DNA of 39,608 nucleotides from positions 1 through 39,608 of the forward strand of contig NZ_JADYTS010000024.1 in the NCBI RefSeq assembly GCF_021531355.1, given 5' to 3'. The notes below the pieces were generated by a model. That model did not search any database and was not told where the DNA came from. It worked only from the letters and a program-made list of their open reading frames with translations. Numbering within the stretch: the first letter of the stretch is position 1; every line of letters starts with the position of its first letter. This stretch comes from Leyella stercorea (lineage in GTDB: Bacteria > Bacteroidota > Bacteroidia > Bacteroidales > Bacteroidaceae). Of the stretch, positions 15,417 to 23,327 are shown piece by piece. Position numbers and translations under genes: made by a program.

Positions 15417-16282
15417 TATATTTGTTTACTAATCAGTCGTTTAAACATTACTTTCTCGCCCTTGAGCGGCGAAGCTCCTCGCCATGCCATGATGTAGCAG
15501 GGGAGCTGTGTGCCGGGCACGGTGTGTCTGATGCCGTCCATCTGCCATATGTTCCATGTTATTATCTCGGCTGCCTTGAGCATTATCTCTATGCGTGGCA
15601 GCCGTTGCCATCGGTCGAGGCAGTAGTCGCAGAATGTGTTGAACAGGTTTTCCCTTGCAAGAAACACGTTGTCGGCTTGCAGGTCGAATCCGTAGGTGGA
15701 CTGTAGTGCAAGGAAGGCTTTGTTGAGCCACGTGCGTCGGGCGTTTTCGCTGTCGGTGTGCGGGGTGTTCTCGTTGATTACTCTGAATTTGCGGTCGAGT
15801 ATGCCTATGCGTTCGCTTAGGGGTATTTCGAGTCCTGAGGTGGAGTCGTATCGGCTTGCCAGGTAAGGGGCTTCGCCGCAGGCAAATTCCATTCGGCGGC
15901 TCTGCACATATTTCAGCCATGCCTTGTCGGACGGAAAGGTTACGGGCGAGGCGGTAGGGTGCCACGTATGGGTGCCGTCTGCCTCTACGGTCTCGACGTT
16001 GAAGACATCGGGACGGCCGAACCATTGCTCGTCGACGAGATTATTCTGGGCGTTGCATATCCATGCCGGGGTGAACACTTCGGCACACGACTTGGCGCGG
16101 GCCGTCTGCATGTGCTCGTGCTTGAAGGCTCGTGGAAGAATGCGGTCGATGTCGTCGGCTGGTAAAATGTCAGCCTGACATCCTTCCATGCTCCGTGTCC
16201 GGTCGATGAGTAATGAAGCAAGAATCCGCTTGTTGCTTCTTGTTATTGAGGGCGTGAATGTCAGGTTTGGCACAGAGGTCAT
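15416..16282 (-). CDS. Restriction 'subunit M'-like protein, partner of the helicase-methylase
   Basis: This 288-aa protein resembles small proteins labelled 'restriction endonuclease subunit M' that accompany Eco57I-type methylases in other bacteria; this is from memory of the family, not a search. AEVFTPAWICN at 67-77 resembles methylase motif X (an FTP element). FACGEAPYLASRYD at 133-146 may be a degenerate SAM-binding motif I. ITWNIWQMDGI at 241-251 resembles the strand after it. There is no NPPY-type catalytic motif, so it is unlikely to methylate DNA alone. Translation of the large gene probably depends on this one because TAA and ATG share a base. It may help position DNA or SAM, or confer specificity; the function is unproven. 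Confidence 0.65.
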   Translation of the reverse strand: MTSVPNLTFTPSITRSNKRILASLLIDRTRSMEGCQADILPADDIDRILPRAFKHEHMQTARAKSCAEVFTPAWICNAQNNLVDEQWFGRPDVFNVETVEADGTHTWHPTASPVTFPSDKAWLKYVQSRRMEFACGEAPYLASRYDSTSGLEIPLSERIGILDRKFRVINENTPHTDSENARRTWLNKAFLALQSTYGFDLQADNVFLARENLFNTFCDYCLDRWQRLPRIEIMLKAAEIITWNIWQMDGIRHTVPGTQLPCYIMAWRGASPLKGEKVMFKRLISKQI

Positions 16283-16313
16283 TTTTGTGCTTGAGGGTTA
16301 TGACTATCGGCAA

Positions 16314-16350
16314 GAGGCTATGATGTCCTGCTGCGTGACACCATAGCCTC
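16314..16350. repeat. Hairpin between xpt and the restriction-like unit
   Basis: GAGGCTATG at 16314-16322 and CATAGCCTC at 16342-16350 form a perfect 9-bp stem around a 19-nt loop. It ends 28 bp from the xpt stop codon and could terminate leftward xpt transcription, although the following U-tract is weak. It shares TGACACCATAGCC with the hairpin at 11782-11810. No clear promoter for the two-gene unit was found in the gap 16283-16378. Confidence 0.6.
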
Positions 16351-16378
16351 CTATATTGTTAGCTCAAAAAATCTTTTT

Positions 16379-16951
16379 TTACTGCTCGTGAAGCTTTATC
16401 TCGCAGTTGTCGAGCGACTCGATGATGGCGAGCGACTCTACTCTGACGCCGCTGTCTCTGAGATACTTGCCTCCGTCCTGGAATGCTTTCTCGATGATGA
16501 ATCCCATGCCCTCGAGTGTGGCTCCAGCCTGCTGGCAGAGGTCGATGATGCCCTTGGCGGCGTTGCCGTTGGCAAGGAAGTCGTCGATGAAGAGCACGTG
16601 GTCGTCGGCTGTGAGATAGTCGCGGCTGATGATTACGTCATACTCGCGCTGCTTGGTGAATGATGTCACCTTGGTGGCGAGCATGTTGCCCATAGTGCTG
16701 GGCTTCTTCTTCTTGGCAAATACCACGGGCAGATTCATAAGGAATCCCATCATAATGGCTGGGGCGATGCCCGATGCCTCGATGGTGAGAATCTTGTTGA
16801 CCTTGGTGCTAGCAAAGCGGCGGATGAACTCCACGGCTATGTCTTTCATCAGATTTGGGTCCATCTGATGGTTTATGAATTTGTCTACTTTGAGAATGCC
16901 ACCGGGATAGCATTTTCCGTCTTTTAGAATTCGGTCTTTAAGAGCTTTCAT
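16379..16951 (-). CDS. xpt: Xanthine phosphoribosyltransferase
   Basis: This 190-aa enzyme converts xanthine and PRPP to XMP in purine salvage. The PRPP-binding motif is [15 protein letters not shown] (about residues 118-132). The family-typical N-terminus [23 protein letters not shown] and the segment [10 protein letters not shown] are clear. The length matches Xpt enzymes. It is transcribed leftward from a promoter about 70 bp upstream. It probably forms its own unit, since a hairpin lies between it and the restriction-like genes; read-through into them is possible. Confidence 0.94.
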   Translation of the reverse strand: MKALKDRILKDGKCYPGGILKVDKFINHQMDPNLMKDIAVEFIRRFASTKVNKILTIEASGIAPAIMMGFLMNLPVVFAKKKKPSTMGNMLATKVTSFTKQREYDVIISRDYLTADDHVLFIDDFLANGNAAKGIIDLCQQAGATLEGMGFIIEKAFQDGGKYLRDSGVRVESLAIIESLDNCEIKLHEQ

Positions 16952-17017
16952 AAATGATATTGCTTATGAATTATTTTGTTATTTAAGGCTTGGTTAGGGC
17001 CATTTTCTTTCAGTTGG

Positions 17018-17025
17018 CAAAAATA
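17018..17025 (-). promoter_or_regulatory. Bacteroidetes -7 box for xpt
   Basis: On the minus strand this reads TATTTTTG, matching TAnnTTTG, with a possible -33 TTG at 17048-17050 (22-bp spacing). It would give an xpt leader of about 60 nt. It is divergent from the promoter at 17080. Confidence 0.45.
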
Positions 17026-17079
17026 GCAAATCTTTTTTAAAAAATGGCAATATGGCTGTGGTTTTTGCAAAACAATGGC

Positions 17080-17087
17080 TACTTTTG
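17080..17087 (+). promoter_or_regulatory. Bacteroidetes -7 box for the DUF2520-kdsC-maf genes
   Basis: TACTTTTG matches TAnnTTTG and lies 55 bp before the preferred start codon at 17143 of the DUF2520 gene. No good -33 element was seen. Confidence 0.5.
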
Positions 17088-17142
17088 TACCTGTTAGCAT
17101 TCGAAAATGCAGCTTGAAGATGACAAAACTAATATATATAAA

Positions 17143-17940
17143 ATGAGAATAGCAATCATTGGAGCAGGCAATGTGGCCACTCACTTCGCCCTGGCATTGA
17201 GTGAAGCTGGCATGCCTCCAACTCAGATCTGGAGCCGCACGATGGAGTCGGTGCAGGCATTGGCAGAGCGTGTGGGATGCCGCCGGGCAACTAACAGCCT
17301 GGACGACATAATGGCAGATGCCGATGCATGCATTATAAGTGTCAAGGACCGATACGTAAGAGACATTGCCGAAAGGGTGTGCAGAGAGCGTCGGCAGACG
17401 ATTTTTATGCATACGTCGGGAAGTGTGGGCATGGACGTGTTTGACGGTTTGAGCGACAACTGTGGCGTGCTCTATCCCATGCAGACGTTTAGTAAGGATA
17501 AAGCGTTGGACTTTAAGAAAATACCATGTTTTGTTGAAGGAAATAACGAGGCTTCTACCGAGGCAATAATGAAGCTGGCGTCCACCATTTCGGACAATGT
17601 ACACTATATGACGAGCGACGACCGCAAATGGCTGCATCTTGCTGCCGTGTTTGCATGCAATTTCAGCAATGCCTGCTATGTTGTTGCCGACGGCATATTG
17701 CGTCGTAACGGACTGGACTTTACCGTATTACAGCCATTGATTGAAGAGACGGTTAGCAAGCTGGGCACGTTGGCTCCCATTGACGCCCAGACAGGTCCTG
17801 CAGTACGTGGCGACCAGAATATTATGGACTCTCAGGCAGCTATGCTTGCCGACAACGAAAGCGTACAGAAACTGTACATCAAGATGTCGGAAATAATAGC
17901 CAAACAGCAAAGCCACAAGAACGTGGAGCCGGGTAAGTGA
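17143..17940 (+). CDS. Rossmann-like / DUF2520 domain protein
   Basis: This 265-aa protein begins with a nucleotide-binding Rossmann fold ([16 protein letters not shown], GxGxxA type) followed by a DUF2520 helical domain at about residues 130-250, with [13 protein letters not shown] at the junction. It resembles NADP-binding oxidoreductases such as ProC or KPR, but the substrate is unknown. The ATG at 17143 is preferred because the glycine-rich strand starts right after it; an in-frame ATG at 17107 would add 12 residues. The next gene starts 20 bp after the stop. Pairing with a KdsC-like phosphatase and Maf recurs in Bacteroidetes, from general knowledge. Confidence 0.85.
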   Translation: MRIAIIGAGNVATHFALALSEAGMPPTQIWSRTMESVQALAERVGCRRATNSLDDIMADADACIISVKDRYVRDIAERVCRERRQTIFMHTSGSVGMDVFDGLSDNCGVLYPMQTFSKDKALDFKKIPCFVEGNNEASTEAIMKLASTISDNVHYMTSDDRKWLHLAAVFACNFSNACYVVADGILRRNGLDFTVLQPLIEETVSKLGTLAPIDAQTGPAVRGDQNIMDSQAAMLADNESVQKLYIKMSEIIAKQQSHKNVEPGK

Positions 17941-17960
17941 AACATAGAATCAAGGTAATT

Positions 17961-18479
17961 ATGATAGACTACGATTTGAAGAAAATCAAGGCGATTCTGT
18001 TTGATGTCGACGGGGTGCTTTCGGCTGAAACAATACTCCTTAGTTCGGAGGGCGAGCCGCTGCGCACGGTGAACATCAAGGACGGCTATGCCATACAGTT
18101 TGCCTGCAAGGTGGGGCTGCGCATCGGCATCATTACGGGCGGCAACACGGCTGCTGTGCGCAAGCGCTATGACGAACTTGGCGTGAAGGACATCTGTATG
18201 GGTGCCGGAGTGAAGATTACGGCTTATGAAGAGCTGCTGCAACGCTACGGGCTGAAAGACGAAGAGGTGATGTTCGTAGGCGACGACATTCCCGACCTTC
18301 AGGTGATGAAGCGTGTGGGCTGTGCGTGCTGTCCGAAGGATGCCTGTGACGATGTCAAGAGCGTCAGTACCTATATTAGTAACCGTATAGGCGGTCATGG
18401 GGTGGGGCGCGACGTGATAGAGCAGGTGCTTAGGGCACAAGGCAAATGGCTCAGCGACGAAGCTGCCTTCGGTTGGTAG
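17961..18479 (+). CDS. KdsC-like HAD phosphatase (KDO 8-P phosphatase family)
   Basis: This 172-aa protein belongs to the small cap-less HAD phosphatases that include KdsC, which makes KDO for lipopolysaccharide. The nucleophile motif is FDVDGVLS (DxD), motif II is IITGG, and motif IV is GDDIPDL. Length and tetramer-type organisation fit KdsC. It could also act on a related sugar phosphate. The ATG at 17961 is preferred; a GTG at 17937 overlapping the previous stop would add eight residues. A 26-bp imperfect tandem repeat follows the stop. Confidence 0.85.
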   Translation: MIDYDLKKIKAILFDVDGVLSAETILLSSEGEPLRTVNIKDGYAIQFACKVGLRIGIITGGNTAAVRKRYDELGVKDICMGAGVKITAYEELLQRYGLKDEEVMFVGDDIPDLQVMKRVGCACCPKDACDDVKSVSTYISNRIGGHGVGRDVIEQVLRAQGKWLSDEAAFGW

Positions 18480-18483
18480 ACGG

Positions 18484-18535
18484 CTGGATCGGATTGATAT
18501 ATTATGAAACTGGATTGGCTTGATATATTATTTAT
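18484..18535. repeat. Two-copy 26-bp imperfect tandem repeat
   Basis: Two units beginning CTGGATCGGATTGATATATT (18484) and CTGGATTGGCTTGATATATT (18510) differ at two of these first 20 positions. They occupy the gap between the kdsC-like gene and maf. No function is evident. Confidence 0.7.
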
Positions 18536-18577
18536 AAGGTAATGAGATTGTAATTTAAAAACGTAAGAAATAGACAG

Positions 18578-19162
18578 ATGAAAATAATACTGGCAAGCAA
18601 TTCGCCCCGTAGAAAGGAATTGCTCAATCAACTTGGACTTGATTTTGAAGTGAGGGTGATGAAAGGCATTGACGAGTCTTATCCTGAAAACCTGCCGTCG
18701 AAGGATGTGGCAGAATACATCGCTTCGAAGAAGTCGTCGGCATACACGATAGCCCATGACGAACTTCTCATTACGGCTGACACGATAGTAGTGGTAGGGC
18801 AGGATATTCTTGGCAAACCCCATGACCGTGAGGACGCCAGCCGCATGCTGCGCGAGATAAGCGGCAAGACTCATCATGTAATAACCGGTGTATGCATAAG
18901 AACGGACAGCAAGCAAAGCCGATTCTCGGTGTCTACCGACGTGAAATTCAAAAAACTCACAGATGGCGAGATTGATTTCTATGTCGATCATTTCAAACCT
19001 TATGACAAGGCTGGAGCCTATGGCATTCAGGAGTGGATAGGCTTGGTAGGGGTGGAGTCTATCTCGGGTAGTTTCTATAATGTAATGGGGCTGCCCGTGC
19101 AGCGCATCTATGAGGATTTGGCCGCTTTGTTCGGTTTGAACTTGGATAACATCAATCCGTAG
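18578..19162 (+). CDS. maf: Maf-family nucleotide pyrophosphatase
   Basis: This 194-aa protein hydrolyses non-canonical or canonical nucleoside triphosphates to monophosphates, a house-cleaning role; in some bacteria it also affects septum formation. The N-terminal motif ASNSPRRKELL binds the nucleotide. TADTIV at 67-72 contains the catalytic aspartate, and the conserved SxR...GKTH segment (GKTHHVITGV) is present. YDKAGAYGIQ near the C-terminus is typical of the dTTP/UTP-acting YhdE subgroup. It is the last gene of its group; a palindrome follows 8 bp after the stop. Confidence 0.93.
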   Translation: MKIILASNSPRRKELLNQLGLDFEVRVMKGIDESYPENLPSKDVAEYIASKKSSAYTIAHDELLITADTIVVVGQDILGKPHDREDASRMLREISGKTHHVITGVCIRTDSKQSRFSVSTDVKFKKLTDGEIDFYVDHFKPYDKAGAYGIQEWIGLVGVESISGSFYNVMGLPVQRIYEDLAALFGLNLDNINP

Positions 19163-19170
19163 CAGTAAAA

Positions 19171-19185
19171 AAATGTGACACATTT
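19171..19185. promoter_or_regulatory. 15-bp perfect palindrome upstream of moxR
   Basis: AAATGTGACACATTT is a perfect odd palindrome located 8 bp after maf and 46 bp before the -7 box of the Bat operon. It could be an operator for a dimeric regulator of the stress operon. It has only a short T run after it, so it is a weak terminator candidate. Confidence 0.35.
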
Positions 19186-19230
19186 AATATATTTTAGACT
19201 CTATATTTCGCCTTAGCGATAATATTTATG

Positions 19231-19238
19231 TAATTTTG
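19231..19238 (+). promoter_or_regulatory. Bacteroidetes -7 box for the Bat operon
   Basis: TAATTTTG matches TAnnTTTG, with TTTCG at 19206-19210 as a poor -33 candidate 20 bp upstream. It would give a leader of about 55 nt before moxR. That leader contains a small GGTC/GACC hairpin at about 19250-19261. Confidence 0.5.
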
Positions 19239-19298
19239 CGTGTGAAAAAGGTCGTCAGACCAAGGTTTTATAAATTTAGAATATAAATTTTTACTGAA

Positions 19299-20294
19299 AT
19301 GTCAGAATCAATAGATATCCGCCAACTCAATGCCCGGATAGAACAACAAAGTAGTTTTGTCACCAATTTGGTGACCGGTATGAACCAGGTAATCGTAGGC
19401 CAGAAGCACCTTGTTGAGTCGTTGCTTATATCACTTCTTAGCGATGGTCACATTCTGTTGGAGGGTGTTCCGGGATTGGCAAAGACACTTGCCATCAAGA
19501 CGTTGTCAAGTCTTGTAGACGCAGACTTCAGCCGTATCCAGTTTACTCCCGACCTTTTGCCAGCCGACGTTGTGGGTACTTTGGTGTACTCGCAGAAGGA
19601 CGAGGCTTTCCATGTGAAGAAGGGTCCGGTATTTGCCAACTTCGTATTGGCCGATGAGATTAACCGTGCGCCAGCCAAGGTGCAGAGTGCGCTGCTTGAG
19701 GCAATGCAGGAACATCAGGTAACAATCGGCGAGCAGACATTTGCCCTGCCTAAGCCTTTCCTCGTGATGGCTACTCAGAACCCGATCGAGCAGGAGGGTA
19801 CATATCAGTTGCCCGAGGCTCAGGTCGACCGTTTCATGCTTAAGGTGGTGATCGGTTATCCTACACTTGAGGAGGAAAAACAGATTATCCGTGAAAATAT
19901 CAAGGGCGAGCACAAGAATGTGCTGCCGGTAACTACAGCCGAGGAGATAATGAAGGCTCGTGCTGTTGTTGAGGACGTGTATATTGACGAGAAGATTGAG
20001 CAGTACATTGCCGATATCGTTTTCGCTTCACGCTATCCCGAGAAGTATGGTCTGGCAGAAATCAAGGATATGATTACATTCGGTGGCTCGCCGCGTGCAA
20101 GTATCAGTCTTGCCAAGGCTGCCCGTGCTTATGCCTTCATCAAGCATCGCGGCTATGTAGTGCCTGAGGACGTACGTGCCGTTGTTCACGACGTTATGCG
20201 TCACCGTATCGGTCTCTCGTATGAGGCAGAGGCAAGCAACGTAACGAGCGAGGACATTGTATCAAAGATTATAAATAAGGTTGAAGTACCCTAA
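19299..20294 (+). CDS. MoxR-family AAA+ ATPase of the Bat operon
   Basis: This 331-aa chaperone-like ATPase has Walker A GVPGLAKT at 56-63, Walker B LADEINR with D119/E120, and the MoxR signature ATQNPIEQEGTYQLPEAQ with a following sensor region. MoxR proteins act with VWA-domain partners to assemble or activate other complexes. It is the first gene of a seven-gene rightward cluster (moxR, DUF58, BatD-like, batA, batB, batC, batDE), the Bacteroides aerotolerance arrangement. Its promoter is about 60 bp upstream. The DUF58 gene follows after 27 bp. Confidence 0.94.
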   Translation: MSESIDIRQLNARIEQQSSFVTNLVTGMNQVIVGQKHLVESLLISLLSDGHILLEGVPGLAKTLAIKTLSSLVDADFSRIQFTPDLLPADVVGTLVYSQKDEAFHVKKGPVFANFVLADEINRAPAKVQSALLEAMQEHQVTIGEQTFALPKPFLVMATQNPIEQEGTYQLPEAQVDRFMLKVVIGYPTLEEEKQIIRENIKGEHKNVLPVTTAEEIMKARAVVEDVYIDEKIEQYIADIVFASRYPEKYGLAEIKDMITFGGSPRASISLAKAARAYAFIKHRGYVVPEDVRAVVHDVMRHRIGLSYEAEASNVTSEDIVSKIINKVEVP

Positions 20295-20321
20295 AAGGGG
20301 ATAACAATCATTCGATTAATA

Positions 20322-21191
20322 ATGGAAACTTCAGAAATATTAAAGAAAGTCCGCAAGATTGAGATAAAGACCCGCGGACTCAGCCAGAACATCTTTGCCG
20401 GCCAGTATCATTCGGCCTTCAAGGGTAGGGGTATGGCTTTCTCTGAGGTGCGTGAATACCAGTTTGGCGACGACGTTCGCGACATTGACTGGAATGTTAC
20501 TGCGCGTTTCCGCAAACCGTTCGTCAAGGTTTTTGAGGAGGAGCGTGAGTTGACTGTTATGTTGATGATAGATGTGTCAGGGTCGCTCTCGTTCGGTACG
20601 CGTCATTGCACAAAGTCGGATATGGCTGTCGAGATTGCGGCAACCATAGCCTTCAGTGCAATCCAGAACAATGACAAGATTGGCGTGATTTTCTTCTCCG
20701 ACCGTATCGAGAAATTCATCCCTCCAAAGAAGGGACGAAAGCATATCCTGTATATTATACGCGAGATGCTCGACTTCAAGCCGCAGAGCAGCAGGACCGA
20801 CATAGGCGAGGCTATGGCTTTCTTCACACGAGCCATGAAGCGTCGTGCTACGGTTTTCGTGCTAAGCGATTTTCTTGACAAGAAAGACTTCTTGCGACAA
20901 ATGCAGATTGCAAGCCGTAAGCACGACATTATGGCAATACAGGTGTACGACGGATGGATGAAGAAGCTGCCTGATGTAGGCTTGATGCGCATTACGGATG
21001 CCGAGACAGGACACGAGATGTATCTTGACACGTCAAGCCGCAAGGTGCAGCGAATGCATGCGCAATATTGGGCTGAGTCGGAGGCAAAACTCAAGGACGT
21101 CTTCTCGCGTTCGAAAATCGACTGGGTGTCGGTAGCGACCAACGACGATTATGTCAGAGCGATGATGCGCCTCTTCGGTTCACGTATTTAG
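20322..21191 (+). CDS. DUF58 domain protein (VWA-like), Bat operon
   Basis: This 289-aa cytoplasmic protein has the DUF58 signature (FSEVREYQFGDDVRDIDWN at about 43-61) and a VWA-type fold with a MIDAS-like DVSGS starting at D84. Proteins of this kind are regular partners of MoxR ATPases and are thought to be substrate adaptors or assembled targets. No membrane segments are visible. It lies 27 bp after moxR and 37 bp before the next gene. Confidence 0.92.
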   Translation: METSEILKKVRKIEIKTRGLSQNIFAGQYHSAFKGRGMAFSEVREYQFGDDVRDIDWNVTARFRKPFVKVFEEERELTVMLMIDVSGSLSFGTRHCTKSDMAVEIAATIAFSAIQNNDKIGVIFFSDRIEKFIPPKKGRKHILYIIREMLDFKPQSSRTDIGEAMAFFTRAMKRRATVFVLSDFLDKKDFLRQMQIASRKHDIMAIQVYDGWMKKLPDVGLMRITDAETGHEMYLDTSSRKVQRMHAQYWAESEAKLKDVFSRSKIDWVSVATNDDYVRAMMRLFGSRI

Positions 21192-21228
21192 AGATATTTA
21201 CATTCAGTCAAAACGGAAATAAATCATA

Positions 21229-22302
21229 ATGAGGCTATTCATTTCATACATGCTGTCATTGCTGTTCTGCGCCACTGTGTGCAATGCTCAGGAAGTGACA
21301 GTACAGTCAAAAATAGATTCCATAGCAATACTTATTGGCCAGCAGGCTCATTTGTCGGTAGAAGTGTCGGCAAAGGAAGGAGCTAACGTAGTGTTCCCGC
21401 ATTTCAAGCGTTCGCAATATTACGTTCCTGGTGTTGAAGTGCTTGAGGAAACGTCGTCCGAGCCAGTTGTCTCGGATGGCATTCTTAAGGTGAGCCATTC
21501 ATATACGCTTACAAGTTTTGATGAGAAACTGTATCCGTTGCCAGGTATCAAGGTGAAAGTGAACGGCAAGGTGTACACTTCCAACCAGCTTGCCCTCAAG
21601 GTGGTAACTTGCGATGTGGACACTCTTCATCCCGAGAAATTCTTCCCTCCAAAGGATGTTCAAGACAATCCTTTCATGTGGAGCGAGTGGACACCATTGA
21701 TATGGTCGGCACTTGCTGTAATAGTGTTGTGTCTGGCTTTTGCCTATTTGTTGCAGCGATTGAAGCACAACAAGCCAATTATAGCCAAGATTCGCATTGT
21801 GAAGGTTGTTCCTCCGCATCAGAAGGCGCTCAACGAGATTGAGAACCTGAAGAAGGTGAACTTTGAGCCGACCGACGACCAAAAGGAATACTACACAAAG
21901 CTTACCGAGGCGTTGCGCAAATACATCAAGGAGCGTTTCGGATTTAATGCTATGGAGATGACAAGTTCGGAGATTATCATGCACCTCAAGGCAAATGGCG
22001 ACGAGAGTATGATGAACGAATTGCAGGAACTCTTCATGACAGCCGATTTGGTGAAGTTTGCCAAATATTCTTCATTGCTTAACGAGAAGGACATGAATCT
22101 CGTCAACGCCATCAACTTCATCGACAAGACGAAGCGCGACGACGTTCCGACTGAGGAGAAGATTATGCCTACGCTGAGCGACGACGAGAAGAAGACCAAC
22201 AAGAACCACATGGTGATAACGTCGTTACTATGGTTGATAGGCATAGCAGCATTTGTTTTGGTGGTTTACATAGTCTACAATGCATGGCTGTTGTTGGAAT
22301 AA
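21229..22302 (+). CDS. BatD-like membrane protein of the Bat operon, unnamed
   Basis: This 357-aa protein has a signal peptide (MRLFISYMLSLLFCATVCNA) and a periplasmic beta-sandwich region at about 20-150 that resembles BatD domains. A membrane helix follows at about 160-180 (WSALAVIVLCLAFAYLL), then a cytoplasmic helical region of roughly 145 residues, and a final membrane helix close to the C-terminus (WLIGIAAFVLVVYIVYNAW). It occupies the position between DUF58 and batA common to Bacteroides aerotolerance operons. The likely role is as a membrane scaffold in the VWA complex; no enzymatic motif was seen. It ends 9 bp before batA. Confidence 0.8.
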   Translation: MRLFISYMLSLLFCATVCNAQEVTVQSKIDSIAILIGQQAHLSVEVSAKEGANVVFPHFKRSQYYVPGVEVLEETSSEPVVSDGILKVSHSYTLTSFDEKLYPLPGIKVKVNGKVYTSNQLALKVVTCDVDTLHPEKFFPPKDVQDNPFMWSEWTPLIWSALAVIVLCLAFAYLLQRLKHNKPIIAKIRIVKVVPPHQKALNEIENLKKVNFEPTDDQKEYYTKLTEALRKYIKERFGFNAMEMTSSEIIMHLKANGDESMMNELQELFMTADLVKFAKYSSLLNEKDMNLVNAINFIDKTKRDDVPTEEKIMPTLSDDEKKTNKNHMVITSLLWLIGIAAFVLVVYIVYNAWLLLE

Positions 22303-22311
22303 GAAAAACGA

Positions 22312-23316
22312 ATGACAATGGAATTTGCTAATAAAGAATACTTTATACTCATCTTACTGTTGATTCCGTACATTGTATGGTATCTGTTATATCGTAAGAA
22401 AAGCGTGCCGTCGATGCGTGTCAGCACAACCGAAGCCTACCGCTACGGCTACAGTACATGGCGCACACGTCTGGTTCACGTTCCGATGGTGCTGCATTGC
22501 ATCTGCTACACTTTGCTCGTATGCGTATTGGCACGTCCTCAGACACACAATGCGTGGGACACGAAGTCGGTAGAGGGCATTGACATCATGCTGGCTATGG
22601 ACGTTTCTACCTCAATGCTTGCCGAAGACCTCAAACCTAACCGTATGGAGGCTGCAAAGAACGTGGCTGCGGAATTCATAGCCGGACGTCCTAACGACAA
22701 TATTGGTCTTACCATATTTGCCGGAGAATCCTTCACACAATGTCCTATGACAACCGACCACACGTCTCTGTTGTACATGTTGCAGTCGGTACGTACTGAC
22801 ATTGCTGCCAGAGGCATCATCTCTGACGGAACAGCCATTGGTATGGGATTGGCAAATTCTGTGTCGCGTCTGAAGAGCTCTAAGGCAAAGAGCAAGGTGG
22901 TAATCTTGCTTACCGACGGTAGTAACAATATGGGCGACATCTCGCCTATGACGAGTGCTGAGATTGCCAAGAGCATGGGCATAAGAGTCTACACCATTGC
23001 TGTAGGCACCAATAAGGTAGCTCCATATCCGGTACCCGTGGCTGGAGGAATACAGTATGTAAACATGCCGGTAGAGATTGACACCAAGACTCTCGAAGAT
23101 ATTGCCCAGACAACTGGCGGCAGTTCTTATCGTGCCACCAACAACAAAGAGTTGTCTAAGATTTACAAGGACATCGACACACTTGAAAAGACCAAGATGG
23201 ACGTAAAGCGCTTCTCAAAGCGTTACGAGGCTTATCAGCCTTTTCTCCTCCTGGCTGTCCTCATGCTGCTTGTAGAGATTGTCTTGAGAAACACAGTACT
23301 TCGTAAAATTCCATAA
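22312..23316 (+). CDS. batA: BatA, VWA-domain aerotolerance protein
   Basis: This 334-aa membrane protein has hydrophobic segments near the N-terminus (about 10-25 and 60-80) and one at the C-terminus (PFLLLAVLMLLVEIVL), which enclose a VWA domain. The metal-binding MIDAS motif is D97-V-S99-T-S101, completed by a TDGSNNMGD segment. BatA belongs to the Bacteroides aerotolerance operon first linked to oxygen and stress survival in B. fragilis. An alternative ATG lies two codons downstream. batB starts 11 bp after the stop. Confidence 0.93.
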   Translation: MTMEFANKEYFILILLLIPYIVWYLLYRKKSVPSMRVSTTEAYRYGYSTWRTRLVHVPMVLHCICYTLLVCVLARPQTHNAWDTKSVEGIDIMLAMDVSTSMLAEDLKPNRMEAAKNVAAEFIAGRPNDNIGLTIFAGESFTQCPMTTDHTSLLYMLQSVRTDIAARGIISDGTAIGMGLANSVSRLKSSKAKSKVVILLTDGSNNMGDISPMTSAEIAKSMGIRVYTIAVGTNKVAPYPVPVAGGIQYVNMPVEIDTKTLEDIAQTTGGSSYRATNNKELSKIYKDIDTLEKTKMDVKRFSKRYEAYQPFLLLAVLMLLVEIVLRNTVLRKIP

Positions 23317-23327
23317 AGCGAAACAGT

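Noticed and set aside
16948..17637. Minus-strand open frame of 229 codons opposite the DUF2520 gene
   Set aside because: It is antisense to a Rossmann-type gene and also spans the xpt promoter region; no family features.
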